Below are positions 21,775 through 32,808 of a stretch of DNA of 64,000 nt, in pieces. This DNA is from Rehmannia glutinosa (taxonomy: Eukaryota; Streptophyta; Magnoliopsida; Lamiales; Orobanchaceae), in assembly GCA_016081115.2 (NCBI GenBank), contig CM071932.1:57114659-57178658 (forward strand), in the 5' to 3' direction. Position 1 is the first letter of the stretch; every line of letters starts with the position of its first letter. The notes beneath the pieces were generated by a model. The model had not been told where the DNA came from. It was given only the letters and a program-made list of their open reading frames with translations, and did not search any database. A program made the position numbers and the translations under genes.

Positions 21775-22632
21775 GATGGCAAGCACAAGCAGAACCCCGA
21801 TCATCCCTCCTGCTCAGCTGAGAAACCCGAAAAATTCATTGGTTTCAACTTCAAGAGGTGGCAGCAAAAAATGTTATTTTACCTGACTACTGTGAGTCTG
21901 GCGAAGTATCTGACCGAGGACGCTCCTGTTGTTGCTGAAAATGAAACAAATGCTGAAAAATGTGTTGCGTTTGATGCATGGGGCCAGGGTGACTTCCTGT
22001 GCTGTAACTATGTCCTAAACGGACTTAGTGATGCACTTTACAGTGTGTATTGTGCTGTGAAATCCTCCAAAGAATTGTGGGATTCTTTGGAGAAAAAGTA
22101 CAAAACCGAGGATGCCGGCACAAAGAAATTTATTGTCGGTAAGTTCTTGGATTTTGTGATGGTTGATTCTAAAACCGTGATGGAACAAGTTCAGAAGTTC
22201 CAGTTGATCCTACATGAAATCTCTGCAGAGGGAATGGCTTTACCAGAAGCATTCCAAGTGGCCGCCTTGATTGAGAAATTGCCCCCAAGTTGGAGGGATT
22301 TCAAGAATTATCTCAAACATAAGCGAAAGGAGATGGGACTAGAGGATCTGATTGTCAAACTCATAATTGAGGAAGACAATAGGAGGATTGACTCTAAGTC
22401 CAAGCTTGTTCCTATGGAGTCAAAAGCCAACTTGATGGAGCACGGCTCATCAAGTAACTCAAAGAAAAGGCCTAACGATAAAGGCAAGAAACCGGCTGGA
22501 AAATTCCGGGGAGCTTGCTACAACGTGGGCAAACCGAACCATATGGCAAAAAGGATCGCCGTCGCCCAAAGAAAAAGAAAACAAAACCGCAGATTCAATG
22601 CTAATGTGGTTGAAGAAAGGAGCCGATGTTGA
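21775..22632 (+). pseudogene. Copia gag (second copia element)
   Basis: The start is probably ATG 21775 (MASTSRTPIIPPA), with a one-base loss near 21815 leading into FIGFNFKRWQQKMLFYLTT, the usual UBN2-type gag opening. The remaining open frame is well conserved (LWDSLEKKYKTEDAGTKKF, LIEKLPPSWRDFKNYLKHKR). The zinc knuckle is damaged: CYNVGKPNHMAKRI has lost the second and last cysteines of C-x2-C-x4-H-x4-C. Gag would build the particle and bind RNA. The open frame closes at 22632. Confidence 0.83.
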
Positions 22633-23925
22633 TGTTGACGTGTCGGCGGTGGTGTTTGAAGCCAATTTGGTGGATAACCAAAGAATGGTTTGTGGATACT
22701 TGGTGCCACTTGCCATGTCTGCCGTAAGGATGCATTCTCTTCTTCTTACATCCCATCAACCGGAAGGAAGCTCCATATGGGGAATCACGCCTCTTCTGAT
22801 GTTGCTGGCATTGGAACGGTGGTGCTAATGAATGTACGCCGTTTTGGCGAGAATATGAATAAGAATGAATCTTCTTCTGTTTATATTGCCGAGTGCTCTA
22901 ATTTATGGAATATTAGATTAGGACATGTAAATCTGAATGCTAAAAAAAGATTGGTAAATTTAGAATTGATTAATTTACCTGAAGTAAACTCACAAAGAAA
23001 ATGTGAAGTTTGTATTGAAGCTAAAATGGCTAAATTACCGTTTCATTCGGTTGAAAGGAGCACTTCACCTTTAGAGTTGATACACACTGATGTGTGTGAT
23101 CTAAAATTTGTGCAAACTAAAGGTGGTAAAAAATATTTCATCACATTTATTGATGATTGCACAAGATTTTGCTACTTATACTTGTTAAGAAGCAAAGATG
23201 AAGCATTAGAGGCTTTTAAGAATTATAAAAATGAAGTTGAAAATCAACTTGGCAGCGGGATTAAAATAATTTGGAGTGATAGAGGTGGCGAATATGTTGC
23301 ACCATTTGAAGAACTATGTACCGAGTCGGGCATAATTCATCAAACAACAACACCATATTCACCACAGTCTAATGGTGTTGCTGAACGCAAAAACCGAACT
23401 CCAAAAGAGATGATGAATGCCATGTTGATAAGTTCCGGATTACCCCAGAATATGTGGGTGGGAAGTTGTTTTAACAGCCAACCACATATTGAATAAAATA
23501 CCACTTAAAGGGAAAGATAAGACACCTTACGAATTGTGGAAAAATCGTAAACCTTCTTATAAATACCTTAAAGTGTGGGGGTGTTTGGCTAAGGTAGCAA
23601 TACCTGAACCAAAACAAGTTAAAATTGGACCAAAGACAGTTGATTGTGTCTTTGTGGATATGCATACCAAAGTAGTGCATATAAGTGTATGATACATAAG
23701 TCAGAAAATCCGGAAATGACTGAAGGTACCATAATCGAATCAAGGAATGCTGTATTTTTGAGGATGTCTACCCTTGTAGAGGAAAATTAGAAGTGAGTAC
23801 TAATAAAAGAACTCACGAAACTGCAAGTGGTTCAACACCGATTAGTGAAGAACCGAGACGCAGTAAGAGGTCTAAAACGGCTAAGTCTTTTGGGCCAGAT
23901 TACATAAGAAACTGGATTTGAGGTT
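22633..23925 (+). pseudogene. Copia protease and integrase (second copia element)
   Basis: The protease active site reads W-I-L-G-A-T-C-H-V at 22692-22718, so the catalytic D-T/S-G has become I-L-G and the enzyme is dead. After an internal deletion the integrase begins with the pre-integrase block (LWNIRLGHVN, first zinc histidine replaced by Asn, then CEVCIEAK). The core shows all three catalytic residues: HTDVCDL (about 23090), SDRGGEY (about 23280) and NGVAERKNR (about 23380). A frameshift at 23475 leads to the C-terminal part (TPYELWKNRKPSYKYLKVWG). The region ends after SKRSKTAKSFGPDYI near 23917, before RT. Confidence 0.82.
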
Positions 23926-24722
23926 AAACCACTGGAGACAGAGGTTGGACCACCTTTGAATCGATTGAAAATTTTGAGAAAAATAGACGATTCAACCTAT
24001 TGTTGAAAAAAAAAATCGAAAACTATATGTTAGCCATTTCTTTTCCCGTCTGGTTTCAGCAAGTTGCAAGATATAAGTGGTGATAATTGGTTAATTTCTA
24101 ATTGATTATAATTTGACTACTACTTTTAAATTATTTATTTATTGTTTCTTCAGACATTCATTTCAATTTTGACCAAAATTGTGTATTTTTTACGGAGATT
24201 GGTGACTAGTGCTAGTGGACAACTGATGGGTCTTAAGAATTATAGGAATTTTGGTAATTTGGTTTAAAAATTGATACGCCAATCACCAAAATAGACACGT
24301 AAAATCGAGATTGCAACGCTTAATTATAATTTTTCAAAATTTTAAAATGTTTGTATCTCACCTGCTACAGTCAGCAATTTCCGATAAAATTATATAATTT
24401 CAATCAAAATCAGAAGAAATGTCCAAAATTTTATTAGACTAAAATTGAAAGTGACTATTCTGAGGACTAAATCTCTAATTAATCTAAGTTAGATGACCAG
24501 TAAAATTATTTTTCCATTATTTTTGATATAGTTTATAATTATATTTATTTTGTTCACTGGATCATTATAAAATTCACAAGATCCATCCTTGTTCACAAGA
24601 AAGTGCTACCCTTTTGCTACTTTGACTACAAAGCTGGCTGTTTCTCTCTTCAATGCACTGTTCTCAAAATTAGTCTTTTTTGGCTAACGTTTTTCCCTGG
24701 TATTTCTTCACACTTTTGGTTA
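23926..24722. other. AT-rich intergenic sequence
   Basis: I see no coding potential, RNA gene or recognisable repeat here. The sequence may be relic transposon or true intergenic DNA. Confidence 0.4.
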
Positions 24723-24732
24723 TAGCAATATA

Positions 24733-25562
24733 GGGTTATTTAACTGTTTATGGTATTTCAGATTTTTTGTAAATGTGTTGTGGTTTTTCGGGATGTTGAA
24801 AATTTATGTGTTGGCGCTATTTGTATTAGCGTCCATATGCCTGCCGCTACTACTAATAGCGCCCAAACCCATTTTTTATTTTTTTAACCCATTTTTTATT
24901 TTTTTTTAAATTTCTGACACCCTTGGCGCTAGTTTGACTAGCGCCCACTGCAGAAAAGATGGGAAACTAGCGCCCAAGCCCAATTATCTTTTTTTTTTTT
25001 TGCGTTTTATATTGTTTTGGTATTTGACAAATTTTCCATACACTGTTTCTTTCTCTTGGTGGACTCAGTAAAATATCTAGTGCTTGTTTGGGAGCACTTT
25101 TGAAATCGACTTTTGGATCTAAAAGTTCATTTCAATAAATTTTCATGTTTGGTGGTTATTTTGGAATGGACTTTTGGATAAGTCACTCCTCCAAAAAGTC
25201 CATTCTAGAGAAGTGAGAATGAGATGCTTTTTAAAAAGTCCATTCTAGATAAGTCCATTTAGAAAATGGACTTTTCCATAAGTGCTCACAAACAAGCACC
25301 TAATTCCTAACTAGGTGTATAAATGAACCTAATTCCATAAGTCCAACAACTTCCATCTTTTTTGCAATGAGCGCTAGTTTGACTAGCGGTAGGGGTGCCA
25401 GAAATTTAAAAAAAAAAAATTGGTTTTGGGCGCTATTGGTAGTAGCGGCAATCACATGGGCGCTAATACAAATATCGACAACACTTAAATTATTAACACC
25501 CCGAAAAACCATAATACATTTACAAAAAAATATGAGAAACACCATAAACAGTTAAATAACCC
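24733..25562. mobile_element. MULE-type MITE with about 240-bp inverted repeats
   Basis: The left arm starts gggttatttaactgtttatg and the right arm ends in its inverse complement (gttaaataaccc at 25551-25562). The two arms match imperfectly for about 230-240 bases, including the block ggcgctatttgtattagcg and the block gcgctagtttgactagcg. The element is flanked by the identical 10-bp sequence tagcaatata at 24723-24732 and 25563-25572. Long terminal inverted repeats with 9-10 bp duplications are typical of Mutator-like elements. It has no transposase. Its loop holds the smaller MITE at 25080-25299. Confidence 0.85.
25080..25299. mobile_element. PIF/Harbinger-like MITE nested in the MULE-type MITE
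   Basis: The ends are gtgcttgtttgggagcactt (25080-25099) and its near-perfect inverse complement (aagtgctcacaaacaagcac, 25280-25299). They are flanked by the 3-bp repeat cta (25077-25079 and 25300-25302). A 3-bp duplication and G-rich TTTGG-containing ends suggest PIF/Harbinger (Tourist-type). The interior holds further self-complementary tracts (tccattctagagaag, ctagataagtccatt). At 220 bp it is non-autonomous. Confidence 0.7.
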
Positions 25563-25626
25563 TAGCAATATACCACTAAGTTGGAAAGAGAAAAAGATAC
25601 AAATACTATTCTTATATAGTTTACAG

Positions 25627-25784
25627 AGGTAGCTGGTGAAATTGTTGTCCTAATTAAACTATCAAATGTTGTTGGGCTGCGAAATATTATTGAACCCAAA
25701 GAAGGAGACTGTGGGAGTGGTGGAGAATTGAGCGGGATTAGAAGCTTTTCAGCAGTCGTTAAGGAACTCTCCAAACACTTCATG
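25627..25784 (+). pseudogene. Orphan exon-like block of unknown gene
   Basis: An open stretch of 52 codons (from 25629: VAGEIVVLIKLSNVVGLR, then SGIRSFSAVVKELSKHF) is preceded by a good acceptor (tatatagtttacag) and followed by a good donor (ATG|GTGAGT). Codon choice and composition look protein-coding against AT-rich surroundings. I do not recognise the protein. It may be an exon of a host gene captured by or stranded among transposons, or part of a gene whose other exons I cannot see. Confidence 0.35.
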
Positions 25785-26700
25785 GTGAGTTGGTGACCAC
25801 ATTTGAAAACCAATTGAATATGTTTCCAATTTCTTGTCTGTTTTTTTCTTCTATATTTCTTTTCTGGTTTTTTCTCAGTTGCATTATCCTATATACTAAT
25901 ACGGAATTTGCCCCTGAGATTTAGTCTATTTACAAAAAATCTAGTTGTTTTTCAAAATTACAAATATTTTATTAAGATTTGTATTTACCTAATAAGACTC
26001 TAAAAGCTGTTGGACTTTTTACTTTGTTTCCGTAGAAAAAATAGTTTTTAGTCATTCTCGAGTTCAAATGTCCAATTTACCATTTTTTCATTTATGGAGA
26101 AGTTACATAACTTGGTACAACTCGAGTTCCAAATTACATGACTCGCACGAGTTATGTAAATAGGTACCGAGTTATGTACCACATCAATATTTTGGAAAAT
26201 GGCAAATAATACACGGAAGAATCCACGAAGGATATGATCAGTTTTAATCAAAATGGCTAAAAAATATGTTTTTGAAAATTTGTCACTATTTTTCATTTCC
26301 GGCCTATAATTAGAATAAATCTCAAGGGTAGTTTCTATAATAAACCCTACTAATAATGAAAGTACTTTGAGATCATCCCGAACTATTTTGCAATGGAGAC
26401 AGAATAACAAGAAAAAGTGCTATAAACCGCAAAATGCCCACAGGGAAAAATGACGAGTTGAGATAAGTATCAGAAACGACGGGCCGGATTTGCATGACAA
26501 GGGCGTGGAAGGCTTTTCGAGAAGCAAATGAGCTGATTGTTGGAACCAAATTTGGGTTTCATTTGATGCAATTTCTGGTAATTTGGTTCTGAAAGAGAGA
26601 TTGAAAGATTTTAATCTGAAGAGACGAAGGGGGAGGCCGCGTAAGTTGTGAGGAAATTTTTAATATGTAGCCTAATTAAGTAAATTAACCGAGGGAAAAA
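25785..26700. other. Intergenic sequence before the LINE
   Basis: The stretch is AT-rich with no supported gene. A G-rich segment at 26450-26660 directly upstream of the LINE ORF1 could be LINE 5' UTR, but nothing in it is diagnostic. Confidence 0.35.
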
Positions 26701-26708
26701 TTAGGGTA

Positions 26709-28382
26709 TTGAGAAAAGATGGTATCTTCTCTCTCCTTCCAAACCTCCATGGCCGACGCATCTTGATCTTCTTCATGGAGCTCGATTTTTCTCTTTTTCC
26801 AGAAATTATGAAATCTCATGATTCTCCTATCCCTGCTCCTAGGGTTTCTCCAAACCCTAATTATGCATCTCTTGATCCTCCTACACAAATATTTCAAACC
26901 GCTACAAGAATTGATCAAGAAAATCAAGATCTGTTACATTCTACATGTTTTCCGCAAATTTTAGATCATCCTATTGATCATGCTTCCAAGATTGTCAAGA
27001 ACCATCCAAAAATGGATCCAGATTTTCAAGAAACGACTGGGAAGAAATCTTTTGCAGAAACGGTACTCTTCGGGAAGGATACAATTCCAGTTAAGAAAGG
27101 AGATTTTTATTCTATAACAATAGATGAAGAGATTTATCATCAACGTACAACGGAGTTACGAGATTCATTAATCGGACGACTCCTACTTCCAAAAGGGGCA
27201 AAGCCATGCACGTTAGAGACGCTCAAATTGAAATTGCATGTCGTTTGGAGAATTCAACATGCTTGGCGATTGGTACCACTAGGTAAGGGTTATTTTAGTT
27301 TACAATTTAATGATATAGCTGACCATAATCGTGCATGCTTTCGTTAAAGCTTCATGGAATTTAAATCCGGATACAATCCGCATCACTAATTGAATCCCGG
27401 ATTTTAATCCTTATAAAATTAATACTTATATGACACAAGTTTGGGTTCGGATTTATGAACTAAGTATCGAGTATTGGCATCCCTCTTTGATTACGAAGAT
27501 TGCAAGTGTGATAGGTACTCCGATCCAAATTGATGGTCGTTCGTTATTCGGGGAGGTGAGATATTTTGTTCGAGTGTTAGTGGAACTTGATTTAAATAAA
27601 TCTCTTCAGGAATTTATTATGGTTGAAAGGGTGGGACATTGCTCTGTTGTTTCGATCAGTTATGAGAATTTGCCGGATTTTTGCGTTAATTGTCAGATTG
27701 TTGGGCATCATATTATGAAGTGTCGCCATCAAGATGAGACAAAAAAAGCTGACATTGTTCAGACTAATAAGAGTCCGGTTCGTGGACGATCTGTCATTAG
27801 AACGAGGAATCGTAATAAGATTCGGCTAACAAGGGTAAGGAAGTAGTTTCGGAAACTTGGGTTCAAGTTAATTCCCGGAAAGCCCGTTCTGCGGAAAGGA
27901 GTACTGGCCCTAAGGAGGGTGGACCATCCACTTCGGGTATTCAAATACAAAATTCTTTTAACGTGTTGGGTGATACATCAGAGGATTTGCATGAAGAGAA
28001 TGAGCCCTCACATGTCCCTGCAGATGAGAGCCTCAAAGGTTCGAATGTCAATCCTGATAGGACTATGGTTCTTTATCAATCACCAGAACGAAGTTCGGTT
28101 ATTGTTCATGAGGACACGATGACTGCACCAAATTTAGATGAAAAGAGTCAAGCGGATCTCCACAGTGCCATGAAAGTTGTATCTAGAAATCATCCGCTTA
28201 ATGATTATGTCCTTAGCTCTAATGTTCAGTTAGAGGGAGCAATGACTGCATTAACACAAAAGCATTGTGCGATATCTTTGGATGAAGAAGAACAAGATGA
28301 ATCGGAAGCTTTAAAGACCAAGCTAGGCAACTCCTCAACTACTCAACTTGTTATTCACTCATGTGCTCCTCGGAAGCTATGA
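26709..28382 (+). pseudogene. LINE (L1-type) ORF1 protein with DUF4283 and zinc knuckle
   Basis: ORF1 of plant L1 LINEs binds element RNA. From about 26775 the frame reads MELDFSLFPEIMKSH, then a linker, then the DUF4283 domain (SLIGRLLLPKGAKPCTLETL, VWRIQHAWRLVPLG, about 27160-27310). A frameshift near 27330 and a stop at 27391 interrupt it. The domain resumes at 27430 with TQVWVRIYELSIEYWHP and IASVIGTPIQID. A zinc knuckle C-x2-C-x4-H-x4-C (CVNCQIVGHHIMKC) lies at about 27680-27722. A Ser/Glu-rich tail runs in another frame to 28382. The endonuclease-RT ORF2 expected next is absent. Confidence 0.8.
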
Positions 28383-29613
28383 AGGCTCGAAATTGCGGCT
28401 CGAGGATCTGGGCCGACATTCCACAAGCTACATCGACCATCAAGATGATACTCGAGCACGTACAAAAAATACAAATGACAATATCACTCGAAAATCCTTG
28501 AGACATAAACGCCCTTCATGTAAACTACGCCATTAAGTTATTTTACTGTTTTTTCCTGAAATTTTACATTATTTTTCCTTTGCTACCCGATCGGCTTGTG
28601 ATCAGGACCTTTTTCTTTCTTTTTATATATTTTTATTTATTTAAAAAGAATGTGGAATCTCTGTTTCATTGTTCTGAAAAGCGCGAGAACTAGGCGGACG
28701 GCAGATCGGGGCGAGCTCAGGCGGGGTTAGGTGGGACTTAATCGGAAAAATAATGTAGGCGGACAATGGGAGCCTATCGCCTGAAGACGCGATGATTAAT
28801 CGGGATAGATCGAATTTTTAGAACACATGTCATGAATCGATTGAATCGTGTTTTGTCATTTGAATTTTTAATCGTGGCATAACTAAGTAAATTATGTAGC
28901 CGATGATTAATTTGGTTTTATTTCCATCTTTTTTTATGTGTTCATCTTTTTTATGTTTTCAAAGCATTTGCAAAAGTGAAAATTTATTGGATTTTTGGCT
29001 CGTTTTATATTTTCATTAACAATAACTTTTAGCAATTTCTTGAGTAAAAATAATTTTAATATTTTTTTGTGTCAAATGAGAAGTAAATTACATGTTTATA
29101 ATATTATATTTAAAACTGACACTATTTATTTGTTGTATTCGGCATGTGAAATATTAGTAACTTTGGTATATAGGATTAATTTTGACAAAGAAAAAATGTA
29201 AACAAGTGAAATAATTTTGATGAAAATAGATAATAAAGAAAATGCTGGAAATTTTCGAAGAAAACTAGTTTTTAACCCTTGTAATAGTTAAAATCAATTT
29301 TATTTTTGACACTTTCAATAGTAAATGGTAAATATTTTGTGGTAAAAGGTCATATTTATGCTTATAAAACTATGATTTGTTTCTCACATTTGAAAAATAC
29401 TCAAAAACACAAACACTATTCATATACCTCTATGAAACATATACATTTCTGTTAGGATGACGTACACATATCGGATATGGATACAGATACGGGTACATGG
29501 ATACATCTACAAATGGAAAGAGATAGAATTTATTTTATCGATAATATTTTCAGCATGTTTTTTGTGTGTCCATGTGAATTTTTCATATTTGAGTATTTAT
29601 GAAATTTTAGTTT
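28383..29613. other. LINE 3' remnant and AT-rich intergenic sequence
   Basis: A short open stretch to 28536 may still be LINE-derived. A T-rich tract at 28545-28640 surrounds the sequence gctacccgatcggcttgtgatcagga, which could be LINE 3' UTR, but no poly(A) tail or duplication is visible. Beyond 28830 the sequence is AT-rich without recognisable features. Confidence 0.4.
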
Positions 29614-32600
29614 TGTCACGCCCCAAACGGGACAAGACGACGATCCACAACTTATACAAATAACCAAACAGTCTAGACGAATATCATCGAGAACCCAATG
29701 AAACAGAGTCAAAATAGCAGCGGAAATAAAATAACAAGCACAACTTACAGTCCACAATCCATAATCCAAATTACATCCTCGAAAATCAACCAACGATAAC
29801 AACTTAAAAGTCAAAGGGTCCTACGCCCTCCAATTACAAACCGGAATGAAAAGAAAATAGAATAGTCCAACAACAATCACAAGGAACGAGTCTATCAACA
29901 ACAACAAGAAGTAGTAAATCCAACAAGCGAGTACAAAGGCTCAATCCAAGGCCGGTTCAGCATCTTCAACGAAGTCCTCATCTAAAGGTTAGAAAACAGG
30001 TGGGATGAGACAGAAATCTCAGTGGATGGGGTGATCGTGTACAAGTGTGGCGATATATAGTTAATGCGAGAAAACAATTATATTAAAACGCGTGAGTATG
30101 ATGCATGAATTCACACACGATCCACAAGCGCCGTGATAAATATATTTAAGTAATATACTTATACGATTCAAGAAAACGATTCATGGTCACACAGCACTAT
30201 GTGATTGATAAGACAGTAGGATTGCGTACGAAAATGTAACGCCAATCCCATGCAAGGCGAGATAATGGTTGCGTCACGGATTTGTAGCGCCAACCAATGC
30301 AAAACAAGTAGCGGTTGCATACTGATTTGTAGCGCCAACCAAACGGGTCCGATAACTCCGGAATCGTGTGGATCGACAGCGATTCCTTCGTTCTTCCTTG
30401 TAACTCGCCGCGCGCAAGATGGTCCAAGACTGTCACCTTATCGCTCCATAGGCAAAGACAAATCCACAAAGAGAGCTAGCTAGGCCGGATTGTCATAATC
30501 ATGATTATACCTCAAGTACTACGACCCGCTTCCCTTGGACAAACTCTGTCCCTCAGTTGCGGGATTAGGACGATGGGGCCGGAAGAGTGGAATAGCAGCC
30601 GAGCGGCCCGGTTCGATCCCTGACGTATCCATTCCGACTGTGAGCTCGACACACCAAGTTGACTCAAGCAGGAAAGTAAATACAAGTTCGTAGTCAACCA
30701 GGCAGTCGAGCATTATTGATTGGGGAAGCGAGTTTAGGAGAATTTTGAAACGCGAGTGGCAATTATGGCGTTGGTGGAGTTTTTGGATGAAGATGATTAT
30801 CGAAAGGATAAGAAACCTTCGATATCTTGAAAGATTAGGTGGAACATAAGTCCCGTTATAGATTCAACATCGCAAGGCGAGGAAGTCGCTCCGCGATCGG
30901 GTATCAATCGGTCAATCGGTCCGATAAGTCAAGGGTTTTTTGGGAAAATAAAATATTTTAATTAAATCTCCAAGTCAGAGGGTCCAGAGCTATTTTAGTA
31001 AAAGGTAAAATAATTTGAGTTAGGTCCTTTATAAAAGAAAAATTACAATTTAGCCTCGTTTTGTAAAAACCAAAACATTAGGGGTTAAAAATTGAATAAA
31101 TAAATATCCCGATCTTGAAAACTTATGAGGCCAGTTCCTAAATTCTCCAAATTGTCCAGAGATTCAGGTTTTTAAAGTTTTGAGGTCGAGTTTTTATAAA
31201 ATTCTCACATTGGCCCCAAATTTGTGAAAATTGCTAATTCGGACCTTAAGTTTAAAATAATCGGAACTCACAAACCGGAAGGGATTTTAATGTGATTCCA
31301 GTTGGAAAATGTCACTAAGGTTAGTAGTATGTTGGGACAAAAGCAGTTTTTAAAAGAAATAAGTGTAGGTCCTTTAACTTTTGAAAATATCATTTTTGTC
31401 ACATTTTGAAATAATTGCCTTTAAGGCTTTTAGGGGTCCAATTGTTATGAAATTTGAACCTTGGGTCCAAAATATAATTAAGTTATAGTTAAGTTAGTAT
31501 TTCCAGGTGCATGGGCTGCATAAGTCCTGGAAATTCCATTTGGGTCCTCAAGTTTAGTATTTTACACATTAGTCCCTCAATTTTAGAAAATTTACTTTCC
31601 AAACCCTAAACACTTGGATTTTTGGAATACATTTAAAATATGTCATTTCCAGTACCTTAAGAATAAAATTTTCAAAATTTAAAGTTAAGGTCTGGTACAG
31701 TTTTAAAATTTGCAAAGTAGCCCTTAAACTTTCAAAATTTTACAATCTCGTCCTTGGGCTTTTAAAGGTTGATTTTATTTATCTTAAAACTCTTAAAACT
31801 TTATTAAAATGTCCAAAAGTCATTTTTGAACCTGAGTACAGTCCCAAAAATCGAAATTTGCAGAGAGGTCCTTTAACTTTTATTTTCTTGTAATTTAGTC
31901 CACCAATTTTCCATTTTTGCATTTTTAAGTCCAAAATTGAAATTTAATCAATTATGCTCGACTTTTCCAGGTTATAAGTCATCCAAAATATGGATTTCAA
32001 AGAGATGAATTTTTGATGATAAAATGAGATGAATTTTTGTGTAATAGGCCATTTTGGCCGTCCACCATGGGGGGGAGAGAGGAATTTTGATTAATTTTGT
32101 GTCTTGCAAATTGTCTCTTGAATGGAGACAATTAGACTAGTCAAAGTATGGGCAAGGTATGGAAAGAGAAGGAATGTTGGGAAGACTCCAACATGTTAGG
32201 AAAAATAGTAATAAAAAATTGATATATGAGATGATGTGTATAATGTTTGAATTAATGGTATAATTATACACAAGATGACTAATATAATGTGTAAGTGTAC
32301 AAGAGTTGGATGATATTTCTACTCCAAAAATTATCACCATGGCCGTCCATAATAAGGGCATATTGGTAATTCCATATATATTTTTTTGTCCCAAATTTGA
32401 TGATAATAGATGAAATATATCAATCTCCAAAATAATTAGTGATTTCCTTGATCACTTATAAGTCTCATGATCACTTAATCTAAATCAAAATCTTAATTCT
32501 ATAAGGTAAAAGTCTCTAAAATAAATAGTCTCTTAAAATTCTAAGGTGACTAATAAATACAAAAATAGTAATAATGATCAATCAAGTGATCATAAATGCA

Positions 32601-32769
32601 AAATAGAATTAATGATGATCATGATCACAAGTAATTAAATAAAATGAAATAAAATACAAAATATATATTATTAATAATTACCCGTCAAAGTGACGTGGTA
32701 AAATAGTCGATCAAATACATAGACGACAATAAGAATCAATTATAAGCTCGGAAAAATTGGGGCTTCACA
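29614..32769 (-). repeat. 3' LTR of chromovirus A, with internal deletion
   Basis: In plus orientation it begins tgtcacgccccaaacggga and ends ggggcttcaca, which is TG to CA on the element strand. Compared with 55725-59953 it lacks the block between the segment ending ggatttcaaag (about 32004) and gccattttggccgtcca (32050), including the whole minisatellite. The deletion edges carry a short duplicated gagatgaatttttg. Its middle consists of loosely repeated phrases such as aggtcctttaacttttgaaa. Confidence 0.88.
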
Positions 32770-32784
32770 TCCTCCCCTCCTTAA
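32770..32784 (-). other. Polypurine tract of chromovirus A
   Basis: On the minus strand TTTAAGGAGGGGAGGA lies immediately upstream of the 3' LTR start (TGTGAAGCCCC). The same tract occurs beside the LTR at 51509. Confidence 0.8.
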
Positions 32785-32808
32785 AAGATTTTGGTCCCCA
32801 AATTCTCT

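Larger units (their letters stand above)
20700..23925 (+). mobile_element. Second Ty1/copia retrotransposon, 5' fragment
   Basis: A plus-strand LTR-like region (20700 to about 21735) is followed by gag, protease and integrase in copia order. Sequence identity to copia ends with SKTAKSFGPDYI at about 23920, just where RT would begin. RT, RNase H and the 3' LTR are absent. The sequence diverges freely from consensus, with stops and indels not confined to CG sites, so this is an old, decayed insertion compared with the element at 794-14845. Confidence 0.8.

Noticed and set aside
24820..25480. Repeated ggcgctatttgtattagcg blocks as protein-binding operators
   Set aside because: They are the two arms of the MULE-type MITE inverted repeat and need no further explanation.
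29457..29520. Degenerate cggatatggatacagatacg-like repeat resembling a SINE or LINE tail
   Set aside because: It is too short and lacks A/B boxes, poly(A) and flanking duplications.
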